Source: Ancistrus triradiatus (Eukaryota > Chordata > Actinopteri > Siluriformes > Loricariidae). Taken from it: a stretch of 64,000 nucleotides of DNA. The DNA is taken from NCBI GenBank assembly GCA_025084515.1, contig JAJAGP010002196.1:62001-126000 (forward strand), read 5' to 3'. Below are positions 50,891 through 62,779 of the stretch, in pieces (position 1 is the first letter of the stretch; each line of letters starts with the position of its first letter). The notes under the pieces are model-generated. The model saw only the letters and a list, made by a program, of their open reading frames with translations. It had not been told where the DNA came from and searched no databases. The position numbers and the translations under genes were made by a program.

Positions 50891-52117
50891 AACAGTATAT
50901 TAACTCCTTGGTTTACTAAACATTCAATTCTGATCGATTTGACGGAAAAGGGTCCCCATTTTACAAATACGGAATGCAGGGGTCCATGAAAATGTGTTGA
51001 CCGGTCATGGTGGCAAACAATGGAGCTTGAACATGGGTCCCTGTGATGGTGGGCTAGCACATAGACTGCAGACATGAAAACTTCGCTGAACACTGAAATA
51101 TTCATTTTAAAAACAGGTTAATTCATTAAAAAAGGAAAACACTTCAGTCACAATTATGTTAATGGATTTGTGAACAACGGTAATAATGTTGCAAAGTGCG
51201 GAAGTAAAGTGATGTTTATAATGTTTCTATTTTATTTCTGTGTATTCATACGACCAGTCAAACAAGTAAGTATATCAATTGATGCCATCGAAAGAACTAA
51301 GCATATAGCTATATCACCTCTTTTTGATGGTTTTCTTTAAAAAAAACCACAGTGAGATACTGAACATCAAACAAACACTAATACAGAGTGACATGCGTTG
51401 ACTAAATCCATCAGAGTGGAGACACACTAGCTAAAGTGCCGCATGAACAACAAACTTCAAACACGAAAAGCACAACTAATAGGTCATAAGAGGGATTCGC
51501 AAAAAAGTGCAGTCATCGTCTTTAAGCTTGGGGACTGGATACAACAATAACTTACTGCAAAAAAGAGACAGAAAAACTAAACCATAATGAATTAAAGCCC
51601 TTAAAGAACTAAAAAATAAACAGGGACTAGATTAAGATGAAAACATTATAACTCTCAATGCCTATATACAGTAAACGGGGGAAAAATACCTGCCTATACT
51701 ATTGATGGAAAAAGATGGATTACATATTGCACAAAAGAATAACCTGAACTGACAGGAAGAGACCAAACCATCCCGCCTTTTACTCTATATCTGTACATAT
51801 CTGTAACTAAAACACGGAGATCAACTCCAAGTTCTCCAGTTCCGCGTTTAACTTCATCCTAAACTTACCCCACTCTGTGTATCCAAAAAACCACAACCAT
51901 TATGAAATCATGAAGTGAAAATTTAGGCACAGACCTTTTCTGTCTGAAGTCAAAGACGTTCAACTAAAAAGTAAAAAGATTTATATAGTCTATGAATTGC
52001 TGAGCAGTAACCTTGATATCCTGTACTGGGAAACCTGGATTGGCCATTGCACTGAAATGACGTGAAACGCATCGGGGAGGGGGTGGCATGCCTTAGTGGA
52101 TTTAACCCAACATCATC
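50891..52117. other. Probable napb 3' untranslated region and spacer
   Basis: No transposon or gene was recognised. If the signal at 51231 is used, about 51210-52117 would be napb 3' untranslated sequence. Confidence 0.4.
51231..51236 (-). terminator. napb: Candidate napb polyadenylation signal
   Basis: TTTATT on the + strand (AATAAA on the - strand) lies about 880 bases past the napb stop codon. The region between shows no transposon I can name and could be 3' untranslated sequence. Confidence 0.3.
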
Positions 52118-55100
52118 TCACTTCAAATCTCCCTCATCACCCTGGATAGTCTTTTTGATGCGCAGAAGCATGGTGGTCAACCACTGGTCCAGGCGTGAGA
52201 TAGAGTCAAACTCCTTAACCTAGCACAGAGAGGTAAAACGTACACATACTCCATTTACCACCGACTTCACAATTTACTTGCTGTCAGATCAGGACATTGT
52301 GTCAAGAAATATTTTGTGAATAAATCTAACACAGGGACAACTGGTCAATAGGGGTGGGCAACCTGACAAAAATACAGGACGATTTGTTTCAATATCATGA
52401 TTAGGATCATGTTGGGTGTTGAGACTAATTTGCAAAAAAAAAAAAAAACTAACTTAAACTAATAAAACATACTGTACAGTAGTCACCATTAGATTTGTTG
52501 TTTTAGCAATAGTATACCGACCATATACAGTGGTGTAAAAAAAGTGTTTGCCCCCTTCCAGATTTTTTGGTAGACAGCAGAATTCATAGTTCCATTTATC
52601 ACACCAATCTTCCAGGTCCTGAAGCAGCAAAACAGCCCCAGACCATCACACTACCACCACCATATTTTACTGTTACTGGTATAATGATCTTTTTCTGAAA
52701 TGCTGTGTTACTTTTACACCAGATGTAATGGGACACACACCTTCCACAGAGTTCGACTTCTGTCTCGTCAGTCCACAGAATGTTTTCCCAAAAGTCTTGG
52801 AGATCATCAAGATATGTTCTCGAAAAATTGAGATGAGCTTTAATGTTCTTTTTGCTCAACAGTGGTTTTCGCCTTGGAACGCTGCCATGCAGGCCATTTT
52901 TGCCCAGTCTCTTTCTCATGGTGGAGGCATGAACACTGACCTTAACTGAGGCAAGTGAGGCCTGCAGTTCTTTGGATGTTGTTGTGGGATCTTTTGTGAC
53001 CTCTTGGGTGAGTCGTCGCTGCGCTCTTGGGAGTAATTTTGGCCACTCCTGGGAAGGTTCACCACTGTTCCATGTCTTCGCCAGTTGTGGATAATGGCTC
53101 TCACTGTGGTTCACTGGAGTCCCAAAGCTTTAAAAATGGCTTTATAACCCTTTCCAGATTGATAGATCTCAATTACTTTCTTTCTCAATTTTTCCTGCAT
53201 TTCTTTGGATCTCGGCATGATGTGTAGCTTTTAAGGATCTTTTGGTGTACTTCCCTTTGTCAGACAGGTTCTATTTAAGTGATGTACTAATTGAGAACAG
53301 GTGTGGCAATAATCAGGCCTGGGTGTGGCTAGAGACAGTGAGCTCAGGTTTGATAAACCATAGTTATGTTTTAACTTTTGATTAATATTTAAATTGGTTT
53401 GATGTTCTGAAACACTTAAGTGTGACAAACATGCAAAAAATAGGAAATCAGGAAGGGGGCAAACACTTTTTCACACCACTGCATAACACTTTCGATGACT
53501 GGACCCCAAATGGATTCAAACTTGGCTTCATCACTCCATAATACACTTTTCCACTGACCTTCATTCCAATCTTTGTGAGTTTTAGAATTTCTCAAGTCTT
53601 TTCACTCTCTTTCCTTCGGTAAAAGTGGTTTCTTGGCTGCTACCCTTTCTAAAAGACCACTCCTCCTTCAGACTGTAGAAGGGTCAACTTGGCAGCTCCC
53701 AGATGTGTAAGCGGAAGTCACACTAAATACTTGCCACTGTAGCCTGGTTTTTTTTTTTTCCAGTTTTATAATACTGCATACAAATTTCCTGTATTTTCTG
53801 GTTGTACTGTAAAGGGACTACGGTTATTATACAATTGCTCTAATAATGGTTTATGGAATCTTTGGCACAGTACTGTAGATCCACAACAGAACAGAAATAA
53901 AATGCAAAACAAAAGATCACCAAGTTCTAGGTGTCCATGAATAGTATCCTAATTTATTATAGGGCAATCAAATATGGTTTAAAGCCGGGCAGACTTTAAA
54001 TCACTAGTATTGGCAAAAAAAACTGGGCACTGGTAATTCTGGATCCAAGAATTTACATTAATCATTTAGTGGAAGCGCTTAACCCCGAACGACTTAAAAA
54101 TGAGGACTTAGTAATGTCAAGCAATTGTAGGTTAAAAAACGTTGCTCAAGAACCCAAACAGTGGCAGTGGATAGAAAGTGGGATTTGAAACCTGGTGGAC
54201 CACCCAAATGGTCCCCACCAATGTTTTGTTTCGAATTATTTATTAACCTCATGTCAGCCTAAACTGCTTTATTCCTGACAAATGGAATGGAAGAAATTTA
54301 GAGTGACCAACCTAAACCTAATGAATGTACAGTGGGGTAAAAAAAATATTTAGTCTTGATTGTGCAAGTTCTCCTACTTAGAAGGATGAGAGAGGTCTGG
54401 TATTTTTCATCATAGGTACACTCATCTATTGAGAGGACAAACATGAGAAACAAAATACAGGAAAGCACATTGTAGGTTTTTAAAGAATTCAAATTGTAAA
54501 TATGGCGAAAAAAAATAAGTATTTGGTCAGCACAAAACAAACCAAGATTTCTGGCTCTCACAGACCTGTAACAACTTCTTAAGAAGCTCTTCTGTTCTCC
54601 AATCGTTACTTGTATTAATGGCACCTTTTGACCTTGTTATCTGTATAAAAGACACCTGTCCACACCTCCAAACAGTCAAGACTCCAAACTCATCCATGTC
54701 CAAGACCAAAGAGCTGTCGAAGGACAACAGGAAGAAAATTTTAGACATGCACCAGGGACTGGGAAGAGTGAATCTACAATTGGCAAGCAGGTGGTGTGAA
54801 TAAATCAATTGTGGGAGCAATTGTAAGACATACAAGACCATTGATAATCTACCTCGATCTGGGGGCTCCACGCAAAATCTCATCCCGTGGGGTCAAACTG
54901 CTCATGAGAACGTGAGTACAAATCCTAGAACTACACGGAGGGACATGATGAATGACCTGCAGAAAGCTTGGACAAAGTAACAAAGGGCTACCATCAGTAA
55001 AAAACAGATTGCGAGAGGGGACTCAGATCTGCAGTGGCCAGGCGTGTCCCCCCGCTTAAGCCAGACATGTCCAGGCCCATCTGAGTTTGCCAGAGAGCAT

Positions 55101-58100
55101 ATGGATGGACCAGAAGAGGATTGGAGAATATCATGTGGGTCAGATGAAACCAAAAATAGAACTTTTTGGTAAACACTCAAATAGCCGTGTTTGGAGGCAG
55201 AAGAATCGCAAGGTTGCCCATGACCTAATGTGAAGCATGGGGTGAAACATCATGCTTTGGGGCGTTTCTGCAAAGGGGCCAGAACGAACTGATCCGTGTA
55301 TAAGGGAGACTGAATGGGGCCATGTATCGTGAGAATTTAGCCAAAAAACTCCTTTCCATCAGTGAGAGCATTGAAGATGGAACAGGGGCTGGGTCTTCCA
55401 GCATGACAATGATCCAAACACACCGCTCGGACAACGAAGGAGGGCTCCGTAAAAAGCATTTCAAGGTCCTGGAGTGGTCTGGCTAGTCCAGGACCTAAAC
55501 CCCATAGAAAATTTGTAGAGGGAGTTGAAAGTCCGTGTTGCCACAAAACATCACTGCTCTAGAGGAGTCTGAATGGAGGAATGGGCCAAAATACCAGGCT
55601 ACCGTGGGTGCAAAACACTGGTGAAAGACTTTACCGTATTTTTCGGACATAAAAGCGGCACCGGGTATAAGACGCATTAAAGGAAACAAAAACTCTTAAG
55701 TTCCCTTGAGCTCAGTTTTGATCTTCTTTACCTGGCGCAAGGCGTCTTCTTGCTTCCTTCCCATTTCCGTACCATTTGATTCGTTAAGGTTGGGAAATTC
55801 TCGCAGCTGCTCTTGTCCATGTTGTACTGCGTGACCGATAAGCGCTGAGTTGAAAATCCGCTTCGCAAATGAATGAATGAATGCACACCACCCTAATGCT
55901 GAAGCACATAACGTATTACTCAGCGATGCTGCGCAATAGGTTTGCCGAAAGCTCGGAACTACCAAGTGCCCCCATGCTAAAAAACATTTTGACAGATTTA
56001 TGAGTGTACCATCTCCATCGGGTTATAGGTTCAGAAGCACAACCAGAATTAATTCATATATTAGACACACCGTATTTTTAAGGCGCACTGTCGATTTTGA
56101 GAAAGTTAAAGGATTTAGTGCCGCCTTATGGGCCGAAAAATACGGCGTAAAGGAAAATGTTTACCTTGTCATTTGGCCAACAAAGTTATGTTACAAAGAA
56201 TTGAGTTTGAACTTTTGTATGGACCAAAATAACATATTTTCAATCATAACTTACAATAATTCTTAAAAAAAAAATCCTACATGTGATCCTGGATTTTTTT
56301 TTTTCTCATTTGTCTCCTCATAGTTGAAGTGTACTATGAGAAAAATTACAGACCTCTCTCTCCCTTAGAGTAGGTGAACGTAATATCAGTAAGCTGACTA
56401 AATACTTTTTTACCCCACTGTATTTGGAATGTTGGGAGAAAACCCCAGAATAAACCCACAGAGATGCATGGAGAACATGTCAAATTCAGACAGACCAGGG
56501 CTGTTTATGCCCGTGAGGTCCATGTGTCATCTGGCTTTCAGTGTGCTTTTTGAGGGATAGAACAGATTTGTGGTGGTTCCACCAGAAGTGCACATGTTGC
56601 CTTTTGAATATTTTGCATCCCACTGTATGCCATGTCAGCGTTTTCAGCACAAGTAATGAAAATTGTGTTTGTTTGACTGGTTCTTGCAATCCCTCGTGTC
56701 AGTTTTGAGACATTTGAATCGTCAGGATCTAAAACCATAACATTGCCCACCCCTAATGGCAGATACATAAAGATGATTTAAGCAACATTGTAAACTGAAG
56801 CTGGGGAGAAGTCTTACTGCTTATGTGAAGCCCTCAGAGTTTGCTCCTCATTGCGCTTCCAGGAAGTTTTTCTGAAAGGGAAAATGAAGGCTCATAAGCT
56901 TGAGAAAGATGTCCTGTTCTCTTAAAACAGTCTTCTAATACTTTTATTGCTGTGTTTTGTATCATATCAGCTGAAATGTTTTGAACAGTCGTACAGGAAT
57001 AAGACAGCACTGCATAAATCATTGTACTTCTAAATGTAAGTAATGTTACATGATGGCTGTAACTGCTGAACCCACACCTCAAAGTCCATGCATTAGTGCT
57101 GCTCACAATATAAAAAACATTGCTATAAGCTACATGCTATTATTGTACTGGGAGAATAACGTGAATTCAATCTTAAGGAGTAGTTACTCTATAATCCCAA
57201 CTTGGAGGGACACTTCAATTATTCGAGGGCACGGCAGAACAAAACGTCGGGGAACCCACTGACGTCTATACAGAGGGCAGCTATGACATGTAGCATATTT
57301 CCAGTGGCCAGTGTGTAAGCAGCCCTATTAATGATTTACGGAGTCTGAGTCTGTTAGTATCCTTTATTATAACGCTGTTACAGCAAGCATAGAGAGGAAA
57401 ACAAGATACAGAAGGATCTGGCAACAATGCTAACAGAAAATAGAGCTGGCAAAGATACCAAAGCATCATTCTCATTTAGTGCTATACTACTGCCAATACT
57501 GAATGAATCCTTACCAACATGTCAACTGCCTACCCTTCATTTCATGTTATAGCATGTTATAAATGATTAACAACATCAATTCAGGTAGGACCAAATGCAC
57601 AGACTCTCAGGATATAATTGCATTACCAAACCCCCACTGTAAAACTAATACTGTCCGAACACGGTTTGAGCCACTGGATTTACATACCTTCAGGAGCTTG
57701 CACTCTCTTGAATCTGAAAATGCAGGGAACATTTCCTCATACTTCTCAACAGCAAGCTGTAGTTTAAGAATGAGACACAAACGTACAGTAATCAAAACCA
57801 AAATAATTATAAAAGAAATAAATAAAACACAACAAACTGGCACATTACAGTTGTGGTCAACATTTTTGGCATCCCTGAATATTAAGCAGACCATGTAAAA
57901 CATAAACGCAATTCCCGATATAGAAAAACACAAGTCACACACTTGAACAAAAACAAAATGCCATGGCACCCTTTGTCCGGTTTGAAACAAAAACGACAAA
58001 ATTAGACCAACCTGTGATTTATTACAAATCAGACTCACCTGTCCCCAGTGCTCACATGACTTTACTTAGCCTATGAATGCTGCCTTTAATCTTTTTTGAC

Positions 58101-61100
58101 TGGTTTTGTTCCCTGTTCACAATGGCAAAGACAAGAGAGCTCTCTGAGCAGACCAGAAATGCTATTATCAAGCACAAGCAGCCTAAAGGGTACAATACGG
58201 TCTCCAAAGACCTTGGCACCCCAGTTTCTACAGTTCAAAATGTTATCAAGACGTCTGCTACTCATGGAACTGCAAAGAATCTTCCAGAACATGGTGGAAA
58301 GAAGAAGACTGATGAGAAGACCCCATCCTCTAGTTCGAAATGTGGCAAAGAAACCATGGAAAACATCTTCAAGAACTTCAGAACTTCAGGCTGAGCTGAA
58401 GACACCTGGAGTGATGGTTTCAACCTGTACCATACGCCACACACCGAACGAAACAGGAACCCTGCAAACATTCAAGAGCCTCTGAGAACTGCAGTAGAAG
58501 AGTGGAAGGAACTACCAACAAATAGGCACAAGGAGATCAATGATGGCTACAAAACTGTATGGAGTGTGTATGTGTATCATTTTTGCCATAGGTTGTGCAA
58601 CCAAGTAATAGAGAAGGATGCCTTTAATTCTGTCCATGTCATATACTGCGTTTTTCCTTCATTTTTTTGTTTAAATGACTATGTATTTGAAGATGCTATT
58701 AAAATACTGTAATGATACAAACTTGATACATATCCACTTATTGCTGACAATATTGCCTTTTTTATACTAATCAATCAAGGGTGCCAATAATTTTGCCCAC
58801 AACGGTATTCCAGTTCTTGATATAAAGACTGACTTTTGCATTGAGTTCATCTACAATGAAATGGCATAAGGAGGCTTTGAAGAAGTATTCTTTGGCACTG
58901 TATTTCAGTAAGGGGTTGTCCATCGTGTTTGTTCCAACCTAAAAGCAGGCAAAAGCAGATGTCAGGTGATGTCAAAATATTCTATACTATTCTATATTCT
59001 ATACTGTTTTTTTTTAGTCATCTAATTTTATGCCTTAAATCTCTGACAGCGAAAGGTTGGCTACCTGTTCATAGATCTCTATGGCCTTCTGGTACTGTTC
59101 CAGCTGTGCACTGTATGAAGCAACCTTCAGCAGACACTTGTTTGCAGAGCTATCAAATGAAATGATTAACATAAAGATGCATTTTATTAATTAAACTCTG
59201 ACGTCACTTCAAGATATTTAAAATACTGCCATGACTAACCTGTTAGACTCTTCGCCTTTGTAATAGTCTGCAGCTTGTTCATAATGGGCTATTGCCTAAA
59301 AGAAAATCAAAAACATCTGTCCATCTAAGCTTTAACATTCTATTACTACTACATACAGTGAATACCAAAAGTCTGAGACCACTAGTGAAATTGCTTCCAT
59401 TTTCATTTTCTCATATTGAATATGTTTTTCATTGCAAGTATAAGAATCAGCATAAATATTTGAGTGAAAATTGGAATCTGTCTGCCACAGTATCAACACT
59501 GACCACCACATAGATTTTTTTAAAACTATTTAAGACACGTAGAATCTTATTTCATTGTAGAGCTGCAAGCAGTATTGAGTCGCTCAGGCCATCCTTTCCC
59601 TCTTCTCTCTCTCTCTCACACACAAACACGTGTATGGAGTGAGATATCATACGAGATATGAGAGCACAATGTACTTCTTGTTGTACTTATAACATGAGCA
59701 GGTGCATCAGAAGCGAGCAAGAAACTGAGAAGCATGCAGAATTCTGGTGTGCTGCATTGCATAGATGAAGTTCCTTTTTAGCAGAGACCTATGGTTCGTT
59801 TTGCTGGGTTTAACATAGTTTTTGTGCTCACATAAAAGACAGCGATCTCACAGTTAGTACTTGGCAATTAAAATATGTGCAGTGCACCTTGAACGGTATT
59901 ATTTAATACAAACCCAACCTAGCTTATGATTATCACAACAAACAGAAACAAATTATATGGGGAAACCCTTAAAGAGCATCTTATGTTGTTACGAAATGCT
60001 TGGCTTTCTTTGACTTAAAGTGCTCTGATAAATGCTCGTCTGGATTTAGGTCAGGTGACTGTGGAGGAAAGTTCATGACAGTCAGAGGTCGCAAAGCTTT
60101 GAGGTGCGTTTTGGGTCATTTGTAATGAAAAACATGCAAAAAAATGCAAAATAGAAGCGGTCTCACTAGTGCTTTCCAAATTTGTCCTCACTGTCTAGTT
60201 TTAACAACTGATCATGACATGCGACAAACAAATACCTTAACCTTAGCCATACCTTCTCAATATCCACCAGCTCTGACTCATAGACCTCAGCAATTGTGAT
60301 GTGGTGTTTGGCTGCAATAGTAAATCGTCCCTAAGGGGAAAACAGAGGATCGGCGTGTAATCTTAACTGCTTTAGATCAATCTTACAAGCTTACAAACAT
60401 CCATTCACAGGGAGGTCTGCTTTCACCTTACCATATCTGTGTAAATATCGATGGCTGCATTTAAGCAGTTGATAGCCTCTAGTGTAGGCATTAAAGGAAA
60501 AAGGGAAGGATATTTTAATAAGATGCAACAGCTCATTTAATCAGACTCAAGTTAGCTGGGAGTCCAAATTCATCACACAGCACATAAATCGAACCGGACA
60601 AAACATAATGAAAAAACATAGCTGCTCAACTAATGCACAGCACTTGTTGGTTTCCCGGCAGCACTTACTGAATATTATACTTATTAGAGCTATTTCTGTA
60701 TAAACTACAGAGATATTATATACACTCCTAGACAAAACATTAAAATCATCCATTAACAGTAGTGTTCAAAGTAGCACAAAGAGCAGCTAGACATTGAGGT
60801 ATGTCTAGAACACACAAAAAGCAGTACTGACAGAAATAGGGTATCCCGAACAAGGCACCAGTCCATCCCAGGGCTGGGTAAGAGTCGTGCCCCGACACAG
60901 GCAATGATGTATGATGCCGAAGCCGAGCAAAAGGTAATTCCAGGACTTGCATATTAGCCTGTATGTTTGTTTTAATGTCGCTATCAGCATTAAGGGCCAT
61001 TTTACCAGCAGACACAAGGTTCTATCGATACACAAGGTTCCTTTAAAGCTAGTCATATACACACTCAGATCGGGCCAATTTAGAGCAATTAATCAACCTA

Positions 61101-62239
61101 ATACATGTCTTTGGACTGTGGGAGGAAACTGGAGTACCCAGAGTAAACCCACATGGGCATTTCAGAGTCCACACAGAAAGGACCAGACCGCTCCACCTGG
61201 GGATCGAACCCAGGATCTTCCTGTTGTGAGGCGACAGTGCTACCATGTAAAATATTGTATAGTTTAATTGCTGCAGTGTCTGACAGAAAGAGTGTTGTGT
61301 AGAATCAGTCAGAAGAATTACTGGCAAATGGGCAATATTTAATTTAGTATTGGATTTGGTACATTTGACACTTTGGCCAACAAACACGGATCTCAATCGC
61401 GTCAAATCTTGTGATGATTTATCATCAGGTGAAACGTGGCAACAGGCACCCACAAACTCACCCACTAAATGGGAGGGTGCTTATATTGGGAGAGAACATT
61501 CTCAAGACAGTAGTGGAATAATTCTCTACTAGGACTGTCAGTATCGGTCCAGAAGGTTGAAGGCTCAAGTTCCAGTACCACCAAGATGCCATTGTTCGGC
61601 CATTTTCCCAATGCCCTTACCTCAATTGCTTGGACTTCACCTTACAAGACTGTATAAATTGTAAGTGGCTCTGGATAGGGGCGTGAGCTAAACGCTGTAA
61701 TGTGCACATGTCTGGCGATCTCCTTCCGCTTCCATATTTTCGTAGACAGCTAAAGATTAAACCCCAGTCACAGCATGAGACGATAATCCCATTTCTCATG
61801 CACCCATGCTTTATTTACTACACACAACTGTAATGAAAGTGATTGATGAAATGAAGATGAAAGACATCTCATGTGCCCCTACCTTGTGGATCAGCCTTCT
61901 TGTAAGCATTTCCAGCATCAACAAAGCTGGTGGCTGAATCGTGTTTGTTCTGTAACTGCATGTGAAGCCTGGCTGCCTGGCAGAAAGCATTTCCTGCAGC
62001 TGGACACCAACAAAGACAGCATTATGTGCCATGTCATAACGTATAGTAGGCCATGTTATTGACCATTCATAGCACAAAAAGCATTGGTAATATTATTTTC
62101 AGTCATCGAATTCATACCATGTAGAGAGAAACAGTTTTTACCTAGCAATGACTACCTACCAGTCCAGTTTTTAGCCATCTTGAACATGTTGGCTGCTCTG
62201 GCGTACATCTCGCAGGCCTCCTCCAGTTTGTGATTCCCT
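52118..62239 (-). CDS. napb: Beta-SNAP (NSF attachment protein beta), exons 2 to last
   Basis: SNAP proteins bind assembled SNARE bundles and recruit the NSF ATPase to take them apart after membrane fusion; beta-SNAP is the neuronal form. Exons on the - strand, in coding order: 62239-62160, 61999-61883, 60478-60432, 60330-60253, 59295-59240, 59149-59065, 58938-58834, 57756-57688, a damaged one at 56871-56818, and 52219-52118 with the stop TGA. All borders are GT/AG and phases join exactly. The product is a TPR-like helical repeat protein ([51 protein letters not shown]) ending [52 protein letters not shown] and VKEFDS match the beta paralogue rather than alpha. The first exon (about 98 bases, roughly 33 residues) is not seen and probably lies beyond 64000. 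With it the protein would be about 295 residues. Confidence 0.95.
52467..53882. mobile_element. Tc1-like family A copy, split by the 52.5 kb element
   Basis: Left end 52467-52525 (TACAGTAGTCACCATTAGAT, then TTTTAGCAATAGTATA) and right part 53484-53882 (ending TTGGCACAGTACTGTAG) match the family seen intact at 23353-23876. The right part carries the inverted equivalents of the transposase motif region (CTTGGCTGCTACCCTTTC). The 958 bases between are the younger element. Confidence 0.8.
52526..53483 (-). mobile_element. Tc1-like element with largest transposase remnant
   Basis: Ends are inverted repeats: TACAGTGGTGTAAAAAAAGT at the left and AACACTTTTTCACACCACTG at the right. A transposase reads on the - strand. 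The start [20 protein letters not shown] (ATG at 53218-53216) is followed within 35 residues by a stop. An open stretch 53114-52599 then covers the second helix-turn-helix ([23 protein letters not shown]) and the first catalytic Asp ([13 protein letters not shown]), with [20 protein letters not shown] after it. The C-terminal part with the second Asp and the Glu is missing, so the 958-base copy is a dead, internally deleted element. It sits in the last intron of napb. Confidence 0.9.
54045..54235 (-). repeat. Decayed tRNA-like SINE in napb intron
   Basis: Reverse orientation: ATCATTTAGTGGAAGCGCTT (tail), TGTCAAGCAATTGTAGGTTA, CAAACAGTGGCAGTGG, and GGGATTTGAAACCTGGTGG (box B). Confidence 0.7.
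54328..56422 (+). mobile_element. Tc1-like family B copy, indel-rich, MITE inserted
   Basis: Ends are TACAGTGGGGTAAAAAAAAT and TACTTTTTTACCCCACTGTA, a good inverted pair. The transposase start is at 54697 ([40 protein letters not shown]). Later blocks (AACTTTTTGGTAAACACTC, CAGCATGACAATGATCCAAA) appear in shifting frames. Single-base gaps are frequent compared with the other B copies. A separate element occupies 55634-56147. The whole lies in the last napb intron. Confidence 0.85.
55634..56147. mobile_element. Inverted-repeat MITE with CCGTATTTTTCGG ends
   Basis: Left end CCGTATTTTTCGGACATAAA and right end GGCCGAAAAATACGG are inverted copies, and TA flanks both sides (55632, 56148). The inside has no transposase. 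It interrupts the Tc1 sequence GACTTTA...AAGGAAAATG, so it inserted later. The type is a common fish repeat; I do not assign a superfamily beyond TA-targeting. Confidence 0.8.
56423..56510 (-). repeat. Fragment of second SINE-like family
   Basis: TTGGGAGAAAACCCCAGAAT, AAACCCACAGAGATGCATGG and AGAACATGTCAAATTCAGAC match the reversed body of the family. Confidence 0.55.
56818..56871 (-). pseudogene. napb: Next-to-last napb exon, damaged
   Basis: An acceptor (CCCTTTCAG) and a donor (GTAAGA) frame 54 bases where a 51-base, phase 0-0 exon encoding about 17 residues (KLLEAHEEQNSEAYTEA in human) is expected. The content is recognisable: a Lys run, CTGGAAGCGCA, GAGGAGCAA, ACTCTGAG, TTCACA. Compared with a clean exon there are extra bases after the first codon, within the Leu codons and after GCGCA, one base missing in the CAAAAC run, and a TAA in place of a Glu codon. 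Read literally it stops napb early. Skipping it would keep the frame. No second, intact version was found between 52220 and 57687. Confidence 0.75.
57846..58807 (+). mobile_element. Tc1-like element in a napb intron
   Basis: Ends are TACAGTTGTGGTCAACATTT and AATTTTGCCCACAACGGTA. A transposase start lies at 58122 ([20 protein letters not shown], then [20 protein letters not shown]), the N-terminal helix-turn-helix. Central and DDE parts are deleted. It fills most of the intron between napb exons 58834-58938 and 57688-57756. Confidence 0.85.
59354..60174. mobile_element. Decayed Tc1-like element in a napb intron
   Basis: The left end TACAGTGAATACCAAAAGTC continues into GACCACTAGTGAAATTGC. An inverted counterpart occurs at the right (GAAGCGGTCTCACTAGTGC, near 60155-60172). 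60040-60110 reads in reverse like a transposase DDE region (GGTCAGGTGACTGTGGAGG). About 400 bases in the middle (59560-59960) are unlike the ends and may be an insertion. Confidence 0.6.
60830..61255 (-). repeat. Second-family SINE-like copy, reversed, in napb intron
   Basis: The reverse strand gives GGTAGCACTGTCGCCTCACA, GGTTCGATCCCCAGGTGG, TCCTCCCACAGTCCAAAGAC, ATTAATTGCTCTAAATTGG, then CCAGTCCATCCCAGGGCTGG read on +. The middle (60910-61060) is diverged. Confidence 0.65.
61525..61715 (+). repeat. Decayed tRNA-like SINE in napb intron
   Basis: GGACTGTCAGTATCGGTCCA, AGGCTCAAGTTCCAGTACCA (box B), CTCAATTGCTTGGACTTC, and the tail AAGTGGCTCTGGATAGGGGC GTGAGCTAAACGCTGTAATG follow the SINE order. 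Confidence 0.7.
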
Positions 62240-62346
62240 CTGAGAGGTGCAACAAATGAGTTTTCTTACATTTACATGCAAAAGTGGTTTAACACATTGC
62301 ATGTGCACACTGACTCTTTAGCAGTTTCTTCCATGAGCTTTTTACA

Positions 62347-62703
62347 TACACCGATCCACAGTATAACATTAAACCAACTGAAAGATGAATTGAATAACAC
62401 TGAGAATGTGATGCACTGGCGATGTTCAGCTGGGATACTTTGGGTCCTGGCATTCATGTGGCTGTTACTTTAACATGTACCATCTACTTAAACATTGTTG
62501 CAGATCAAGTAAACACATTTGTGGCAATGGTAGTCCCTAATGTCAGAGTCCTCTCTGCGATCTTAAAGGATCTGATGCTAAAATCTTGGTGCCAGATACC
62601 ACAGGACACCTTCAGAAGTCTTGTGGAGTCCATAACTTAGTGGCACAAAAGGGACCAACACAATATTAGGCAGGTGGCTTTAATGTTCTGACTGATTGAT
62701 GTA
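62347..62703. mobile_element. Short Tc1/mariner-type element, inverted ends
   Basis: Left TACACCGATCCACAGTATAA and right TTCTGACTGATTGATGTA are inverted repeats of a widespread fish mariner-type element. GGACACCTTCAGAAGTCTTG and AATATTAGGCAGGTGGC are internal landmarks of the same family. Most of the transposase is deleted. It lies just upstream of the second napb exon. Confidence 0.75.
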
Positions 62704-62779
62704 CGCCAGCATCAGTAGTCCAATGAGTGTGTTTACATATAGACTATGTTAGACTATGATTACTTAATTACTGATTAAC

